NCBI RefSeq assembly: GCF_015351105.1 | Contig: NZ_JADKRR010000001.1 | Location: 1,159,069 to 1,223,068, forward strand | DNA: 64,000 nucleotides | Origin: Clavibacter sp. VKM Ac-2872 | Lineage (GTDB): Bacteria; Actinomycetota; Actinomycetes; Actinomycetales; Microbacteriaceae | Direction of reading: 5' to 3' | Shown: in pieces, positions 41,771-54,412 of the stretch | How the letters are laid out: every line of letters starts with the position of its first letter | Position numbering within the stretch: the stretch's first letter is position 1 | Made by a program: the position numbers and the translations under genes | Notes under the pieces: model-generated | Seen by the model: the letters and a program-made list of their open reading frames with translations, nothing else | Told to the model about the DNA's origin: nothing | Databases searched by the model: none

Positions 41771-42850
41771 GTGTTCGAGTCCGTCGTCCAGCTGCTGGAG
41801 GAGCACGAGGAGCTCCAGCAGCAGCTGGGCGACCCCGAGCTGCACGCCGACGCGGCGCGCTCGCGCAAGGTCAACCGCCGCTACGCGGAGCTGAGCCGGA
41901 TCGTCGCCGCGCACGCGGAGTGGACCCAGCTGGGCGACGACCTGGCGGCCGCGCGCGAGCTGGCCGAGGAGGACGCGGCGTTCGCCGACGAGATCCCCGG
42001 CCTCGAGCAGGCGCTGGATCAGGCGCAGGAGAAGCTCCGGCGGCTCCTGATCCCGCGCGACCCCGACGACGCGCGCGACGTGATCATGGAGATCAAGATG
42101 GGGGAGGGCGGCGCCGAGAGCGCGCTGTTCGCCGCCGACCTGCTCCGCATGTACCTGCACTACGCCGAGTCGCGCCGCTGGAAGACCGAGGTCCTCAGCC
42201 AGACGCAGAGCGACCTCGGCGGCTACAAGGACGTGCAGGTCGCCATCAAGGGCACCTCGGACGACCCCGCGCTCGGCGTGTGGGCGCACCTCAAGTACGA
42301 GGGCGGCGTGCACCGCGTGCAGCGCGTGCCGGCGACCGAGTCGCAGGGGCGCATCCACACCTCGGCCGCGGGCGTGCTCGTGATCCCCGAGGTCGAGGAG
42401 GTCGAGGAGGTCGCGATCGACCCCAACGACCTCAAGATCGACGTGTACCGCTCGTCCGGCCCCGGCGGCCAGTCGGTCAACACGACCGACTCCGCCGTCC
42501 GCATCACCCACCTGCCCACGGGCATCGTGGTCGCGATGCAGAACGAGAAGAGCCAGCTGCAGAACCGCGAGGCCGGGATGCGCGTGCTGCGCGCGCGCGT
42601 CCTCGCGAAGCAGCAGGAGGAGATCGACGCGGAGGCCTCGGCCGTGCGCCGCAGCCAGATCCGCACGATGGACCGGTCCGAGCGCATCCGCACGTACAAC
42701 TTCCCGGAGAACCGCATCGCGGACCACCGCACGGGGTACAAGGCGTACAACCTCGACGCCGTGATGGACGGCGCCCTCGACCCGGTCGTGGAGTCCTGCA
42801 TCCAGGCCGACGAGGAGGCGCGTCTCGACGCGCTCGGGACGGACGCGTGA
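41771..42850 (+). CDS. prfA: Peptide chain release factor 1
   Basis: Recognises UAA and UAG stop codons and triggers peptide release; 359 aa. The catalytic GGQ lies in [19 protein letters not shown], and the codon-reading PxT tripeptide is PAT in [10 protein letters not shown], which distinguishes RF1 from RF2 (SPF). It starts with GTG 5 bp after rho and is followed 24 bp later by prmC, which methylates the GGQ glutamine. Confidence 0.97.
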   Translation: MFESVVQLLEEHEELQQQLGDPELHADAARSRKVNRRYAELSRIVAAHAEWTQLGDDLAAARELAEEDAAFADEIPGLEQALDQAQEKLRRLLIPRDPDDARDVIMEIKMGEGGAESALFAADLLRMYLHYAESRRWKTEVLSQTQSDLGGYKDVQVAIKGTSDDPALGVWAHLKYEGGVHRVQRVPATESQGRIHTSAAGVLVIPEVEEVEEVAIDPNDLKIDVYRSSGPGGQSVNTTDSAVRITHLPTGIVVAMQNEKSQLQNREAGMRVLRARVLAKQQEEIDAEASAVRRSQIRTMDRSERIRTYNFPENRIADHRTGYKAYNLDAVMDGALDPVVESCIQADEEARLDALGTDA

Positions 42851-42874
42851 CGCACGCGCGCGTCCCGCTCGCCC

Positions 42875-43750
42875 ATGGCTGACGGGGAGGGCGTCCCCGC
42901 CACGGTGGACGCCCTCCGCATGCGGGTCGGCCAGGCGCTCGCGGCCGCCGGGATCGAGGATCCCGCGGTCGACGCCGAGCTCCTCGTCGGCCACGTCCTC
43001 GGCCTCTCGCGCGGGCAGGTGCAGTCGCGCGCCATCACGCGCGCGGCCGTCGACGCCCCGGACGCCGCGCGCGTCCTCGCGCTGACCGCCCGCCGCGCCC
43101 GTCGCGAGCCGCTCCAGCACATCACGGGCGTCGCGCACTTCCGCTCGCTCGAGCTCCTGGTCGGACCCGGTGTCTTCGTGCCGCGGCCCGAGACGGAGCA
43201 CGTGGCGCAGCTCGCGATCGACGCGCTGTCGGCCGCGTCCGGGGAGGCCCCCGTCGCGGTCGACCTCGGCACGGGATCCGGCGCGCTCGCGCTCGCGCTC
43301 GCGACCGAGGTGCCGCACGCCCGCGTGCACGCCATCGAGGTGTCACCCGAGGCGCACGCGTGGACGGCCCGCAACGTCGAGCGCCTCGCGCCGCACGTGG
43401 ACCTCGTGCTCGGCGACCTCGCCGACGCGTTCCCCGAGCTCGACGGCACCGTCTCCGTCGTCGTCTCGAACCCGCCCTACATCCCGGTGGACGCCGTGCC
43501 GCGCGACCCCGAGGTGCGGCTGCACGATCCCGCGCTCGCGCTCTACGGCGGCGCAGACGGCCTCGACGTCGTGCGGCTCGTCTCGACGACCGCCCGGCGG
43601 CTTCTCCACCCGGGCGGCGCGCTCGTCATCGAGCACGGCGAGCTGCAGGGGGACGCGATCCGCGCCCTGCTCGACGCCGACGGCTGGCGCGCGACCGCGA
43701 CGCACCAGGACCTCACCCGCCGCGACCGCGCGACGACCGCGCTGCGCTGA
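42875..43750 (+). CDS. prmC: Release factor glutamine methyltransferase
   Basis: SAM-dependent N5-glutamine methyltransferase that modifies the GGQ of release factors; 291 aa. An N-terminal helical domain binds the factor (ends [20 protein letters not shown]). The SAM site is [17 protein letters not shown] and the catalytic NPPY motif is [20 protein letters not shown] before it is diagnostic. Its position behind prfA is the classical linkage. Confidence 0.95.
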   Translation: MADGEGVPATVDALRMRVGQALAAAGIEDPAVDAELLVGHVLGLSRGQVQSRAITRAAVDAPDAARVLALTARRARREPLQHITGVAHFRSLELLVGPGVFVPRPETEHVAQLAIDALSAASGEAPVAVDLGTGSGALALALATEVPHARVHAIEVSPEAHAWTARNVERLAPHVDLVLGDLADAFPELDGTVSVVVSNPPYIPVDAVPRDPEVRLHDPALALYGGADGLDVVRLVSTTARRLLHPGGALVIEHGELQGDAIRALLDADGWRATATHQDLTRRDRATTALR

Positions 43751-43788
43751 CGCGGATCCGCGCGATCCGGCGCGACCGTCGCCGCGGC

Positions 43789-44442
43789 TCAGCCCGCGTG
43801 CGCGTGCGCCCGGATGAACGCCTCGACCGCGGGCAGCAGGTCCCCGTCGCCGCGCACGTGGTGCCCGGTGATGCCGAGCGCGCGCGCCGACGCGACGTTG
43901 TCCGCCCGGTCGTCCGCGAAGAACGTCCGCTCGGCCGGGTGCCCGTACGCGGCGAGCACCCCGCGGAACACGGCCGGATCCGGCTTCCGGGCGCCGTACG
44001 CGCTCGACGTCCGCAGGTGCTCGACGCCGAACAGCGGCACCAGCTCGGGCGCCAGCTCCGGGAGGTGCCGGGCCGCGAGCGCGTTGTTGTTGGTCAGCAG
44101 CGTGATCCGGCCGGCCTCCCGCGCCCGCGCCACGGCCGCGAGCGCCGACGGCCGGACGACCATCGACGCGCGGCGGCGGCGCACCCACTCGTCCTCGTCC
44201 ATCTCGACGCCTACCGCGGCGCAGAACGCGGGGAGGTACGCGTCGGCGTCGAAGCGGCCGGCCTCCGCCGCCCACTCGCCCTCGTCGTTGTACCAGCGGC
44301 GGCGCAGCTCCGGCAGGTCGTGCCCGGTCGCGGCGGTGATGCGGTCGGCGGGCCCCCGCCAGTCGTGGTCGTACAGCACGTCGTCCATGTCGAACACGAA
44401 CAGGAGCCCGTGGGGGCCGGGGGAGCGGGGCGCGGAGGTCAT
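43789..44442 (-). CDS. HAD family hydrolase
   Basis: Haloacid dehalogenase-like phosphatase, 217 aa. Motif I is FVFDMDDVLYD (nucleophile and acid Asp), motif II TLLTNNN, motif III the Lys in GARKPDPAVF and motif IV TFFADDRADNVASA. The helical cap between motifs I and II is of the subclass with beta-phosphoglucomutase and epoxide-hydrolase-like phosphatases. Substrate unknown. The ATG at 44442 is preferred over an adjoining GTG at 44445 because CATACT stands 7 nt before it. It is the only minus-strand gene inside the rho-to-atp block, a likely insertion into the conserved order. Confidence 0.87.
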   Translation of the reverse strand: MTSAPRSPGPHGLLFVFDMDDVLYDHDWRGPADRITAATGHDLPELRRRWYNDEGEWAAEAGRFDADAYLPAFCAAVGVEMDEDEWVRRRRASMVVRPSALAAVARAREAGRITLLTNNNALAARHLPELAPELVPLFGVEHLRTSSAYGARKPDPAVFRGVLAAYGHPAERTFFADDRADNVASARALGITGHHVRGDGDLLPAVEAFIRAHAHAG

Positions 44443-44509
44443 CACGCCCAGTATGCGGGCGCGGGCGCCACGCGGATCCTCCGCTCAGGGCCCGGGGCCC
44501 GCGCTCGGC

Positions 44510-44515
44510 TACGAT
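44510..44515 (+). promoter_or_regulatory. Candidate -10 box (TACGAT) for the tsaC-wecA-atpI operon
   Basis: TACGAT ends 10 nt before the ATG at 44526 and overlaps an earlier in-frame ATG at 44514, arguing that the later ATG is the true start. Confidence 0.45.
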
Positions 44516-44525
44516 GAGCGACGAC

Positions 44526-45449
44526 ATGGCGCGCATCTACGACTGCTCAGTCGACACCGACCTCCTCTCCGGCATGAGACTCGCCCGACAGGCGGTGGGT
44601 CGCGGCGAGGTCGTCGTCATCCCCACGGACACGGTCTACGGCATCGCCGCCGACGCCTTCAACCCCGACGCCGTCCAGCGGCTGCTCGACGCGAAGGGCC
44701 GCGGGCGCGACGCCCCGCCGCCCGTGCTCATCCCCGGGCAGTCCACGCTCGACGCCCTCGCCGACTTCGTCCCCGACGTCGTCCGCCGCCTGGTGGACGA
44801 GTTCTGGCCGGGCGGCCTCACGGTGATCCTCGTGGCGCAGCCCTCCCTCGTCTGGGACCTCGGCGAGACCCGCGGCACCGTCGCGCTGCGCATGCCCGCC
44901 AACTCGTACGCGCTCGAGCTCCTCGCCGAGACCGGACCGCTCGCGGTCTCCTCCGCGAACAAGACCGGACAGCCCGCCGCCGCGACCGCCCAGGAGGCCG
45001 TGGACCAGCTGGGGGAGTCGGTCGACGTCTTCCTCGACGGCGGCGCCGCCGGGGGAGCCGCGTCCACCATCGTCGACGCCTCGCGCGTCACCGAGGCCGG
45101 CGGCCGCGTCCGCATCGTGCGCGAGGGCGCCGTCACGCGCGCGCAGATCCAGCAGCTCATCGGCGACGAGCTCGAGCCCGTCGTCGCGGCGCCCGCCGAG
45201 CCGGAGCCGGAGCCGGCGCCCGTCCCCGACGAGCCCGAGGCCCCGCGCGGCACGGCGAGCGGCGCCGAGCGCGTCGACGGATCCGCCGACCCGCACCGGG
45301 CGACCCCGTCCGCCGAGGCGCCCGCACCCGCCGACGCGCCGACCGAGGCCGGCCCGACGTACCCCGAGTTCGTCGAGCCGGTCGACCCGTCGCCCGCCGG
45401 CCCGGCCGCGACCGAGCCCCCCGCGGATCCTCCCGCGCACCCCCGGTGA
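44526..45449 (+). CDS. tsaC: L-threonylcarbamoyladenylate synthase (TsaC/Sua5 family)
   Basis: Makes threonylcarbamoyl-AMP for the t6A37 modification of ANN-decoding tRNAs; 307 aa. The YrdC domain (residues 1-205) has VVIPTDTVYGIAADAF, the KGRGRDAPPPVLIP nucleotide loop, FWPGGLTVIL, VALRMPAN and LAVSSANKTGQPAA. From about residue 215 the chain is a 90-residue Pro/Ala/Glu-rich tail with no fold; it is not the Sua5 C-terminal domain. The stop overlaps the GTG of the glycosyltransferase gene, so the tail may help place the ribosome for coupled translation. Confidence 0.93.
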   Translation: MARIYDCSVDTDLLSGMRLARQAVGRGEVVVIPTDTVYGIAADAFNPDAVQRLLDAKGRGRDAPPPVLIPGQSTLDALADFVPDVVRRLVDEFWPGGLTVILVAQPSLVWDLGETRGTVALRMPANSYALELLAETGPLAVSSANKTGQPAAATAQEAVDQLGESVDVFLDGGAAGGAASTIVDASRVTEAGGRVRIVREGAVTRAQIQQLIGDELEPVVAAPAEPEPEPAPVPDEPEAPRGTASGAERVDGSADPHRATPSAEAPAPADAPTEAGPTYPEFVEPVDPSPAGPAATEPPADPPAHPR

Positions 45450-46765
45450 CCTACTACGCCGCGATGGCGGTCGTCTCGGCGGTCATCACGCTCGTCCTGT
45501 CGATGGTGGTCATGAAGCTCGGCTACCGCTACCGGCTCTACCCGGCCATCCGCGCGCGCGACGTGCACACGCGCCCGACGCCGCGGCTCGGCGGCGTCGC
45601 CATGTTCGCGGGCATCCTCGTGGCGTTCGCCGTGGCCTCGCAGGTCTCCTGGTTCAGCCTCGTCTTCGACCGCCCGGGACCGGTGTTCGCGATCCTCGGC
45701 GCCGCGCTCATGATCGTGGTCATCGGCGTCCTCGACGACATCTACGACCTCGACTGGATGATCAAGCTCGCCGGCCAGATCCTCGCCGCGGGCCTCCTCG
45801 CCTGGCAGGGCGTCGCGATCTCCTCGCTCCCGATCGGCGGCCTCACGGTCGGCTCCTCGCAGATGTCGATCATGCTGACGATCTTCGCCATCGTGCTCGT
45901 GATGAACGCCGTCAACTTCATCGACGGGCTCGACGGCCTGGTCGCCGGGGTCGCCATCATCGCGAACGGCGCCTTCTTCCTCTACAGCTTCCTGCTCTCG
46001 GACACGGCCACCGGCCAGACCGAGCGCTTCAACCTCGCGTCCCTCATCAGCGCGATCCTCATCGGCGCGTGCCTCGGCTTCCTCCCGTTCAACTGGCACC
46101 CGGCCAAGCTGTTCATGGGCGACGCGGGCGCGCTGCTCGTCGGGCTGCTCATGGCCACGAGCGCCATCGCGGTCACGGGCGAGATCGACCCGAACCCGGA
46201 GACCTTCGGGCGCTCGCAGCTGCTGCCCGCGTTCCTGCCGATCCTCCTGCCGTTCGCGATCCTCATCGTGCCGCTGCTCGACTTCGCCCTCGCGGTGTTC
46301 CGGCGGCTGAAGGCCGGGAAGTCGCCCTTCAGCGCCGACCGCAAGCACCTGCACCACCGGCTCCTCGACATGGGCCACTCCCGGCTGCACGCCACGCTGA
46401 TCTTCTACGCCTGGACCGGCGTCGTGTCCGTCGGCTGCCTGCTGATGTTCGTGGTGCAGCCGTACGCCTGGGGCGTGGCGTTCATCGCGGTCGGCATGAT
46501 CGCCTGCGCCGTCGTCACCCTCGCCCCCCTCAGCCGCCGCAAGCGCCTCGAGGCCGCCGCGCAGCTCGTGCCCGCCGACGCGGAGTCCGAGGACGCGGCC
46601 GCGTTCGACCCGCTCGACGAGGCGGCCGTCGACCGTCCGCTCGCGCGCCTCACGGAGTCCGAGCTCGAGACCGTGGAGCGCGAGCACGCGGAGCTCGCCA
46701 CGGGAGCCATCGCGACCCGCCCCACCGACGCCCCGCATCCGGGGACAGCCAAGGAGACGACATGA
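45446..46765 (+). CDS. wecA: MraY/WecA-type undecaprenyl-phosphate sugar-1-phosphate transferase
   Basis: Polytopic membrane enzyme, 439 aa, about eleven helices, transferring a HexNAc-1-phosphate from UDP-sugar to undecaprenyl phosphate, the first step of wall teichoic-acid-like or other envelope glycans. Motifs: TRPTPRLGG, VLDDIYDLDW (DDxxD), NAVNFIDGLDGLVAG (NxxNxxDGxDGLA), FMGDAGALLVG and the KHLHHRLL His box that marks WecA rather than MraY. The 85-residue C-terminal tail is acidic and cytosolic. GTG 45446 overlaps the tsaC stop and its own stop overlaps the next start. This is the position of rfe upstream of atp in mycobacteria. Confidence 0.92.
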   Translation: MTYYAAMAVVSAVITLVLSMVVMKLGYRYRLYPAIRARDVHTRPTPRLGGVAMFAGILVAFAVASQVSWFSLVFDRPGPVFAILGAALMIVVIGVLDDIYDLDWMIKLAGQILAAGLLAWQGVAISSLPIGGLTVGSSQMSIMLTIFAIVLVMNAVNFIDGLDGLVAGVAIIANGAFFLYSFLLSDTATGQTERFNLASLISAILIGACLGFLPFNWHPAKLFMGDAGALLVGLLMATSAIAVTGEIDPNPETFGRSQLLPAFLPILLPFAILIVPLLDFALAVFRRLKAGKSPFSADRKHLHHRLLDMGHSRLHATLIFYAWTGVVSVGCLLMFVVQPYAWGVAFIAVGMIACAVVTLAPLSRRKRLEAAAQLVPADAESEDAAAFDPLDEAAVDRPLARLTESELETVEREHAELATGAIATRPTDAPHPGTAKETT

Positions 46766-47232
46766 CCGACAGCCCGAGCGCGCCCGCCCCCTCGGAGCGC
46801 CCCGCGAAGAAGGACGTCTTCACCCGCATCCTCATCGGGGGAGCGGTGCTCGCCCTCGCCATCGCCGTCGTCGGCGGCATCGTCGGCTTCGCGGTCGACG
46901 GCGGACGCGGGCTCCTCAGTGCCGTGATCGGCAGCGCGCTGACGCTCTTCTTCCTCGGGCTCACCGCGGGCAGCATCCTGTTCACCAACCGCTTCCAGTC
47001 GTCGCCGATCTACCCGACGCTGTTCTTCGGGACCATCCTCGGGGCGTGGCTGGTGAAGTTCGTGGTGTTCCTGGCCGCCCTGTTCCTCCTGAAGGAGCAG
47101 CCGTGGATCAACCTCGTGGTGCTCTACGTGACGATCGTCGTCGGCGTCGTCGGCGCCCTCGCGCTCGACCTCGTCGTGATCTCCCGCGCCCGCGTGGGCT
47201 ACGTCAGCGACGTACGCCCGCATCGCGGCTGA
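46762..47232 (+). CDS. AtpI/UncI-like membrane protein
   Basis: A 156-aa protein with four predicted transmembrane helices. The first 20 residues are hydrophilic; then come two pairs of helices, with a conserved-looking FQSSPIYPTLFFGTILGAWLVKF stretch in the middle (quoted in part). It sits directly upstream of atpB and after wecA, the place of AtpI-like proteins (Rv1303 in M. tuberculosis). AtpI assists c-ring assembly or magnesium supply in other bacteria. ATG 46762 overlaps the wecA stop (ATGA). Confidence 0.8.
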   Translation: MTDSPSAPAPSERPAKKDVFTRILIGGAVLALAIAVVGGIVGFAVDGGRGLLSAVIGSALTLFFLGLTAGSILFTNRFQSSPIYPTLFFGTILGAWLVKFVVFLAALFLLKEQPWINLVVLYVTIVVGVVGALALDLVVISRARVGYVSDVRPHRG

Positions 47233-47285
47233 GGTCCCGGCCGTGAGGATCCCGAGTGGACGCGATTAGTCAGGGCACCCTCATT

Positions 47286-47296
47286 GTTGATAGTCT
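47286..47296 (+). promoter_or_regulatory. Possible promoter of the ATP synthase operon
   Basis: The 151-bp gap before atpB contains an A+T-rich patch with TTGATAGTCT; TAGTCT (47291-47296) is a TANNNT -10 candidate with a TGA-like extension. A -35 element is not clear. This gap is less G+C-rich than its surroundings. Confidence 0.4.
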
Positions 47297-47383
47297 GCCT
47301 CAAGACGATTCCCGTCGGGCCGTGCCCAGATCCACCTCACGCCGGCGTCTTCTCACCCCATCCGTTCGTCGCCGCGAGAGCTC

Positions 47384-48509
<1,126 letters not shown>

Positions 48510-48519
48510 AGGAACCCAG

Positions 48520-49089
48520 ATGCTCACGCCCCACAACGTGATGGCGGCCGAAGGCGAGAAGATGCCCCAGATCCTCATCCCCGAGGTCTATGACATCGTC
48601 TGGTCGGCGGTGGTGTTCGCCGTCCTCCTCCTCGTCGTGTGGAAGCTCGTGCTCCCGCGGGTCTACACGATGCTCGACGCGCGCACCGAGGCCATCGCCG
48701 GCGGCATCGAGAAGGCCGAGCGCGCGCAGGCGGAAGCCGACGCCGCGAAGGCCGAGCTCACCGCGCAGCTCGCCGAGGCACGCGTCGAGGCCGGCCGCAT
48801 CCGCGAGCAGGCCCGGGTCGACGCCACGGCGATCGCCGCGGAGATCAAGGAGCAGGCCACGGCCGACGCCGCCCGGATCACCGCCAGCGCGCAGCAGCAG
48901 ATCGAGGCCGAGCGCCAGCAGGCGGTCGTGTCGCTCCGCTCCGAGGTCGGATCGCTCGCGATCGACCTCGCGTCGGGCGTCATCGGCCAGAGCCTCACGG
49001 ACGACCAGCGCTCCACGGCGCTCGTCGACCGCTTCCTCGCCGACCTGGAGGCCAGCGAGACCGCCGGCAGGACGGGATCCGCCAGCTGA
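48520..49089 (+). CDS. atpF: ATP synthase Fo subunit b
   Basis: Peripheral stalk subunit, 189 aa: short N-terminus, one transmembrane helix (about residues 25-45, [21 protein letters not shown]) and a long charged coiled coil (about 50-165) rich in EAE/AER repeats that binds subunit delta. ATG 48520 has AAAGGAA upstream. The stop shares a base with the atpH start (TGATG). Confidence 0.95.
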   Translation: MLTPHNVMAAEGEKMPQILIPEVYDIVWSAVVFAVLLLVVWKLVLPRVYTMLDARTEAIAGGIEKAERAQAEADAAKAELTAQLAEARVEAGRIREQARVDATAIAAEIKEQATADAARITASAQQQIEAERQQAVVSLRSEVGSLAIDLASGVIGQSLTDDQRSTALVDRFLADLEASETAGRTGSAS

Positions 49090-49880
49090 TGGGCAGTGCA
49101 TCGCGCGCATCGCTGGACTCGGCACGCCGCGTCCTCGCGGAGCTCGGGGGCGTCGACCTGTCGACGGCCGGTCAGCTCCTCGGAGCCGGCCGCGCCATCG
49201 GCGGATCCACGCACCTGCTCTCCGCGCTGGCGGACACCGGCATCGCGCCGGAGGTCAAGCACAGCATCGTGGACCGGGTCTTCGGCGCCACCGTGCAGGA
49301 GCCGGCGCTCCGCGTCCTCCGCGCGGTCGTCGACGGCCGCTGGTCGTCGCACGACGAGCTGCTGGCGGGCATCGAGGAGCTCGGCATCCGCGCCGTGGCG
49401 ATCTCGGCGCCCGAGGGCACGCCCGTCGAGTCCGAGCTGTTCACGTTCGGCCGCGCCGTGTCCACCGACGCCGGCCTCGAGCTGGCGTTCGGCGACAAGC
49501 TGGGCGACCCCGAGGCCAAGTCCACGCTCGTCCACCGTCTCCTCGACGGTCGCGCGTCGGAGCAGACGGTCGTCATCGTCGAGCAGCTGGTGCAGCAGCC
49601 CCGCGGCCGCCGCATCGGCGAGCTCGTCCGTCACGCCGCCACCCTCGTGGCCGACCAGGCGGGCCTCACCATCGCCACGGTCAGCGTCGCCTCGCCCCTG
49701 TCGCCCGAGCAGTCGGAGCGCCTGGCGCAGGCGCTGAGCCGCCGGTACTCCCGGCGGATCGAGCTGAACCAGGTCGTGGACCGCGACCTCGTCGGCGGCC
49801 TCCGCGTCCAGATCGGCGACGACGTCATCGACGGCAGCGTCGCCACCAGGATCAACGATTTGAGACTCCAGTTCGCCTGA
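49089..49880 (+). CDS. atpH: ATP synthase F1 subunit delta
   Basis: Links the peripheral stalk to the top of F1; 263 aa, longer than the about 180 aa of E. coli delta and typical of actinobacteria. Residues 1-110 are the helical N-terminal domain; the conserved C-terminal motif is [20 protein letters not shown]. In mycobacteria the extra length comes from a b-delta fusion; here the gene is separate from atpF and has no transmembrane helix. ATG 49089 overlaps the atpF stop by one base. Confidence 0.95.
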   Translation: MGSASRASLDSARRVLAELGGVDLSTAGQLLGAGRAIGGSTHLLSALADTGIAPEVKHSIVDRVFGATVQEPALRVLRAVVDGRWSSHDELLAGIEELGIRAVAISAPEGTPVESELFTFGRAVSTDAGLELAFGDKLGDPEAKSTLVHRLLDGRASEQTVVIVEQLVQQPRGRRIGELVRHAATLVADQAGLTIATVSVASPLSPEQSERLAQALSRRYSRRIELNQVVDRDLVGGLRVQIGDDVIDGSVATRINDLRLQFA

Positions 49881-49935
49881 CCGGCGGGCGTCACCTCGGG
49901 AGCCGTCCGCTCTCGTGAATGCAAAGGGAAAGAAG

Positions 49936-51573
49936 ATGGCAGAACTTTCGATCAGCCCCGACGAGATCCGGGACGCGCTCAAGGACTTCGTGCAGTCCTA
50001 CGAGCCCGGCAAGGCCTCGACCACCGAGGTCGGCTACGTGCTCGACGCGGGCGACGGAATCGCCCACGTGCAGGGCCTGCCCGGCGTCATGGCCAACGAG
50101 CTCATCACGTTCGCCGACGGGACCCTGGGCCTCGCCCAGAACCTCGAGGAGAGCGAGATCGGCGTCATCGTGCTCGGCGAGTTCGCCGGCATCGAGGAGG
50201 GCATGGAGGTGCGCCGCACCGGCGAGGTGCTCTCCGTCCCCGTCGGCGACGGCTACCTCGGCCGCGTCGTGGACCCGCTGGGCAACCCCATCGACGGCCA
50301 GGGCGAGATCGCGACCGAGGGCCGCCGCGCCCTCGAGCTCCAGGCCCCCGGCGTCATGCAGCGCAAGAGCGTGCACGAGCCCATGCAGACCGGCATCAAG
50401 GCCATCGACGCCATGATCCCGATCGGCCGCGGCCAGCGCCAGCTCATCATCGGCGACCGCCAGACCGGCAAGACGGCCATCGCGATCGACACGATCATCA
50501 ACCAGAAGGCCAACTGGGAGTCCGGCGACACGAACAAGCAGGTGCGCTGCATCTACGTCGCCATCGGCCAGAAGGGCTCGACCATCGCCTCGGTGAAGGG
50601 CGCCCTCGAGGAGGCCGGCGCCATGGAGTACACGACCATCGTCGCGTCCCCCGCGTCCGACCCCGCCGGCTTCAAGTACCTCGCGCCCTACACCGGCTCG
50701 GCCATCGGCCAGCACTGGATGTACGGCGGCAAGCACGTCCTCATCATCTTCGACGACCTGTCCAAGCAGGCCGAGGCCTACCGCGCCGTCTCGCTGCTCC
50801 TCCGCCGCCCGCCGGGCCGCGAGGCGTACCCCGGCGACGTGTTCTACCTGCACTCCCGCCTGCTCGAGCGCTGCGCCAAGCTCTCGGACGAGCTGGGTGC
50901 CGGTTCGATGACGGGCCTGCCCATCATCGAGACGAAGGCGAACGACGTCTCGGCGTACATCCCCACCAACGTGATCTCGATCACCGACGGCCAGATCTTC
51001 CTCCAGTCGGATCTGTTCAACGCGAACCAGCGCCCCGCGGTGGACGTCGGCATCTCGGTGTCCCGCGTCGGCGGCGACGCCCAGGTGAAGAGCATCAAGA
51101 AGGTCTCCGGCACGCTCAAGCTCGAGCTCGCGCAGTACCGCTCCCTCGAGGCGTTCGCGATCTTCGCGTCCGACCTCGACGCGGCCAGCCGTCGCCAGCT
51201 CGCCCGCGGCGCGCGCCTCACCGAGCTGCTCAAGCAGCCCCAGTACTCGCCGTTCCCCATCGAGGAGCAGGTCGTCTCGATCTGGGCGGGCACGAAGGGC
51301 AAGCTCGACGAGGTCCCCGTCGAGGACATCCTCCGCTTCGAGCGAGAGCTGCTCGACCACCTCCACCGCAACACGGAGGTGCTGTCGCAGCTCAAGGAGA
51401 AGAACGTCCTCACCGACGACATCGTCGACGCGATGGACAAGGCCGTGGACGCGTTCAAGCTCGAGTTCCAGACGGGCGAGGGCAAGCCGCTCGCCTCGGT
51501 GGGATCCGAGAAGTTCGAGCCCGCCAAGGCCGAGGACGTCAACCAGGAGCAGATCGTCAAGGGCAAGCGCTGA
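49936..51573 (+). CDS. atpA: ATP synthase F1 subunit alpha
   Basis: Non-catalytic nucleotide-binding subunit of F1; 545 aa. Walker A is GDRQTGKT (about residues 174-181), with [12 protein letters not shown] before it, and the later [37 protein letters not shown] and [11 protein letters not shown] motifs complete the family. ATG 49936 is used, with AAGGGAAAGA upstream, rather than an in-frame GTG 21 nt earlier. The C-terminus carries about 30 extra residues rich in K/E. Confidence 0.97.
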   Translation: MAELSISPDEIRDALKDFVQSYEPGKASTTEVGYVLDAGDGIAHVQGLPGVMANELITFADGTLGLAQNLEESEIGVIVLGEFAGIEEGMEVRRTGEVLSVPVGDGYLGRVVDPLGNPIDGQGEIATEGRRALELQAPGVMQRKSVHEPMQTGIKAIDAMIPIGRGQRQLIIGDRQTGKTAIAIDTIINQKANWESGDTNKQVRCIYVAIGQKGSTIASVKGALEEAGAMEYTTIVASPASDPAGFKYLAPYTGSAIGQHWMYGGKHVLIIFDDLSKQAEAYRAVSLLLRRPPGREAYPGDVFYLHSRLLERCAKLSDELGAGSMTGLPIIETKANDVSAYIPTNVISITDGQIFLQSDLFNANQRPAVDVGISVSRVGGDAQVKSIKKVSGTLKLELAQYRSLEAFAIFASDLDAASRRQLARGARLTELLKQPQYSPFPIEEQVVSIWAGTKGKLDEVPVEDILRFERELLDHLHRNTEVLSQLKEKNVLTDDIVDAMDKAVDAFKLEFQTGEGKPLASVGSEKFEPAKAEDVNQEQIVKGKR

Positions 51574-51622
51574 CGCGCTCGCCCCACCGATCCGCCACCG
51601 ACCGAGACCGATAGGGAGACTC

Positions 51623-52522
51623 ATGGGAGCGCAACTCCGGGTCTACACGCAGAAGATCAAGTCCGCGCAGACGACGAAGAAGATCACCCGCGCGATGGAG
51701 CTGATCTCCGCGTCGCGCATCCAGAAGGCGCAGCAGCGGATGGCGGCGTCCGCGCCGTACTCCCGCGCCGTCACGCGCGCGGTCTCGGCGGTGGCGACGT
51801 TCTCCAACGTCGACCACATCCTCACGACCGAGCCCGAGAAGGTGGAGCGGGCGGCGATCGTCATCTTCGCCTCCGACCGCGGCCTCGCCGGCGCGTTCAG
51901 CTCCAGCGTCCTGAAGGAGTCGGAGCAGCTCGCCGAGCTCCTCCGCTCGCAGGGCAAGGAGATCGTCTACTACCTGGTGGGCCGCAAGGCCGTCGGGTAC
52001 TTCAAGTTCCGCAAGCGGGATTCGGAGCGCATCTGGACCGGCAGCACCGAGAAGCCCGAGTTCGAGACCGCGAAGTCGATCGGCGACGCGCTCGTGGAGA
52101 AGTTCGTGACGCCGGCGTCCGAGGGCGGGGTGGACGAGATCCACATCGTCTTCAACCGCTTCGTGTCGATCGCGACGCAGAAGCCCGAGGTGGTGCGGCT
52201 GCTGCCGCTCGAGGTCGTCGAGGGGGTCGAGGCACCCGGCGAGGGCGCCGTCCTGCCGCTCTACGAGTTCGAGCCCGAGGTGGGCGACGTGCTCGACGCG
52301 CTGCTGCCCGTCTACATCGAGAGCCGCATCTTCAACGCGATGCTGCAGTCGGCCGCCTCCGAGCACGCCGCGCGCCAGAAGGCCATGAAGTCGGCGAGCG
52401 ACAACGCCGACAAGCTCGTGACCACCTACACGCGGCTGCGGAACAACGCGCGCCAGACCGAGATCACGCAGCAGATCTCCGAGATCGTCGGCGGCGCGGA
52501 CGCGCTCGCCTCCAGCAAGTAA
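51623..52522 (+). CDS. atpG: ATP synthase F1 subunit gamma
   Basis: Central rotor shaft; 299 aa. The N-terminal helix [20 protein letters not shown], the [17 protein letters not shown] stretch, the central Rossmann-like part with [12 protein letters not shown], and the C-terminal SERAARQKAM-like [21 protein letters not shown] helix are all present. GGGAGA precedes the ATG. Confidence 0.97.
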   Translation: MGAQLRVYTQKIKSAQTTKKITRAMELISASRIQKAQQRMAASAPYSRAVTRAVSAVATFSNVDHILTTEPEKVERAAIVIFASDRGLAGAFSSSVLKESEQLAELLRSQGKEIVYYLVGRKAVGYFKFRKRDSERIWTGSTEKPEFETAKSIGDALVEKFVTPASEGGVDEIHIVFNRFVSIATQKPEVVRLLPLEVVEGVEAPGEGAVLPLYEFEPEVGDVLDALLPVYIESRIFNAMLQSAASEHAARQKAMKSASDNADKLVTTYTRLRNNARQTEITQQISEIVGGADALASSK

Positions 52523-52542
52523 CACTCCTGCTCCACGAATGA

Positions 52543-54018
<1,476 letters not shown>

Positions 54019-54019
54019 C

Positions 54020-54289
54020 ATGGCCCGCGCTGATCTCACGGTGACCGTGGTCTCGGCCGACCAGCAGGTGTGGTCGGGCCAGGCGTCCATGGTCGTCGCG
54101 CGCACGAGCGAGGGCGAGATCGGCATCCTGGCCGGTCACGAGCCCCTGCTCGCGATCCTCGAGACCGGCAACGTCCGCATCACGCAGGACGGCGGCGCCG
54201 TGATCACGGCCGACGCCGACGAGGGCTTCCTCTCGGTGGAGAACGACAACGTGACCGTGGTCGCGCGCAAGGCCGCACTGGTCGCGTAG
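54020..54289 (+). CDS. atpC: ATP synthase F1 subunit epsilon, short form
   Basis: Rotor subunit contacting gamma and the c ring; only 89 aa. It consists of the N-terminal beta-sandwich (VTVVSADQQVWSGQASMVVA, GEIGILAGHEPLLAIL) and stops at VVARKAALVA, so the C-terminal two-helix domain that inhibits ATP hydrolysis in longer epsilons is absent. A strong hairpin lies 17 nt downstream and ends the operon, so the short length is not an artefact of the window. Confidence 0.95.
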   Translation: MARADLTVTVVSADQQVWSGQASMVVARTSEGEIGILAGHEPLLAILETGNVRITQDGGAVITADADEGFLSVENDNVTVVARKAALVA

Positions 54290-54306
54290 CATCACCCCGG
54301 TCCGAC

Positions 54307-54336
54307 GGCGGACGGTCCCCTCGGGGGCCGTCCGCC
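54307..54336 (+). terminator. Terminator of the ATP synthase operon
   Basis: GGCGGACGG and CCGTCCGCC form a 9-bp stem, extended inside by CCCC/GGGG, followed by TTCCT. Confidence 0.85.
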
Positions 54337-54412
54337 TTCCTGCGTCCCGGCGCGCGCTGCTCGTCGCGTCTCGTCCCGCCCACCCCGTGCGTCACCCGAT
54401 CCCGGAGGTCCC

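Noticed and set aside
43752-43763. CGCGGATCCGCG palindrome between prmC and the HAD gene as a terminator
   Set aside because: It has no loop and is best explained by the general excess of GGATCC; a real terminator may be missing here.
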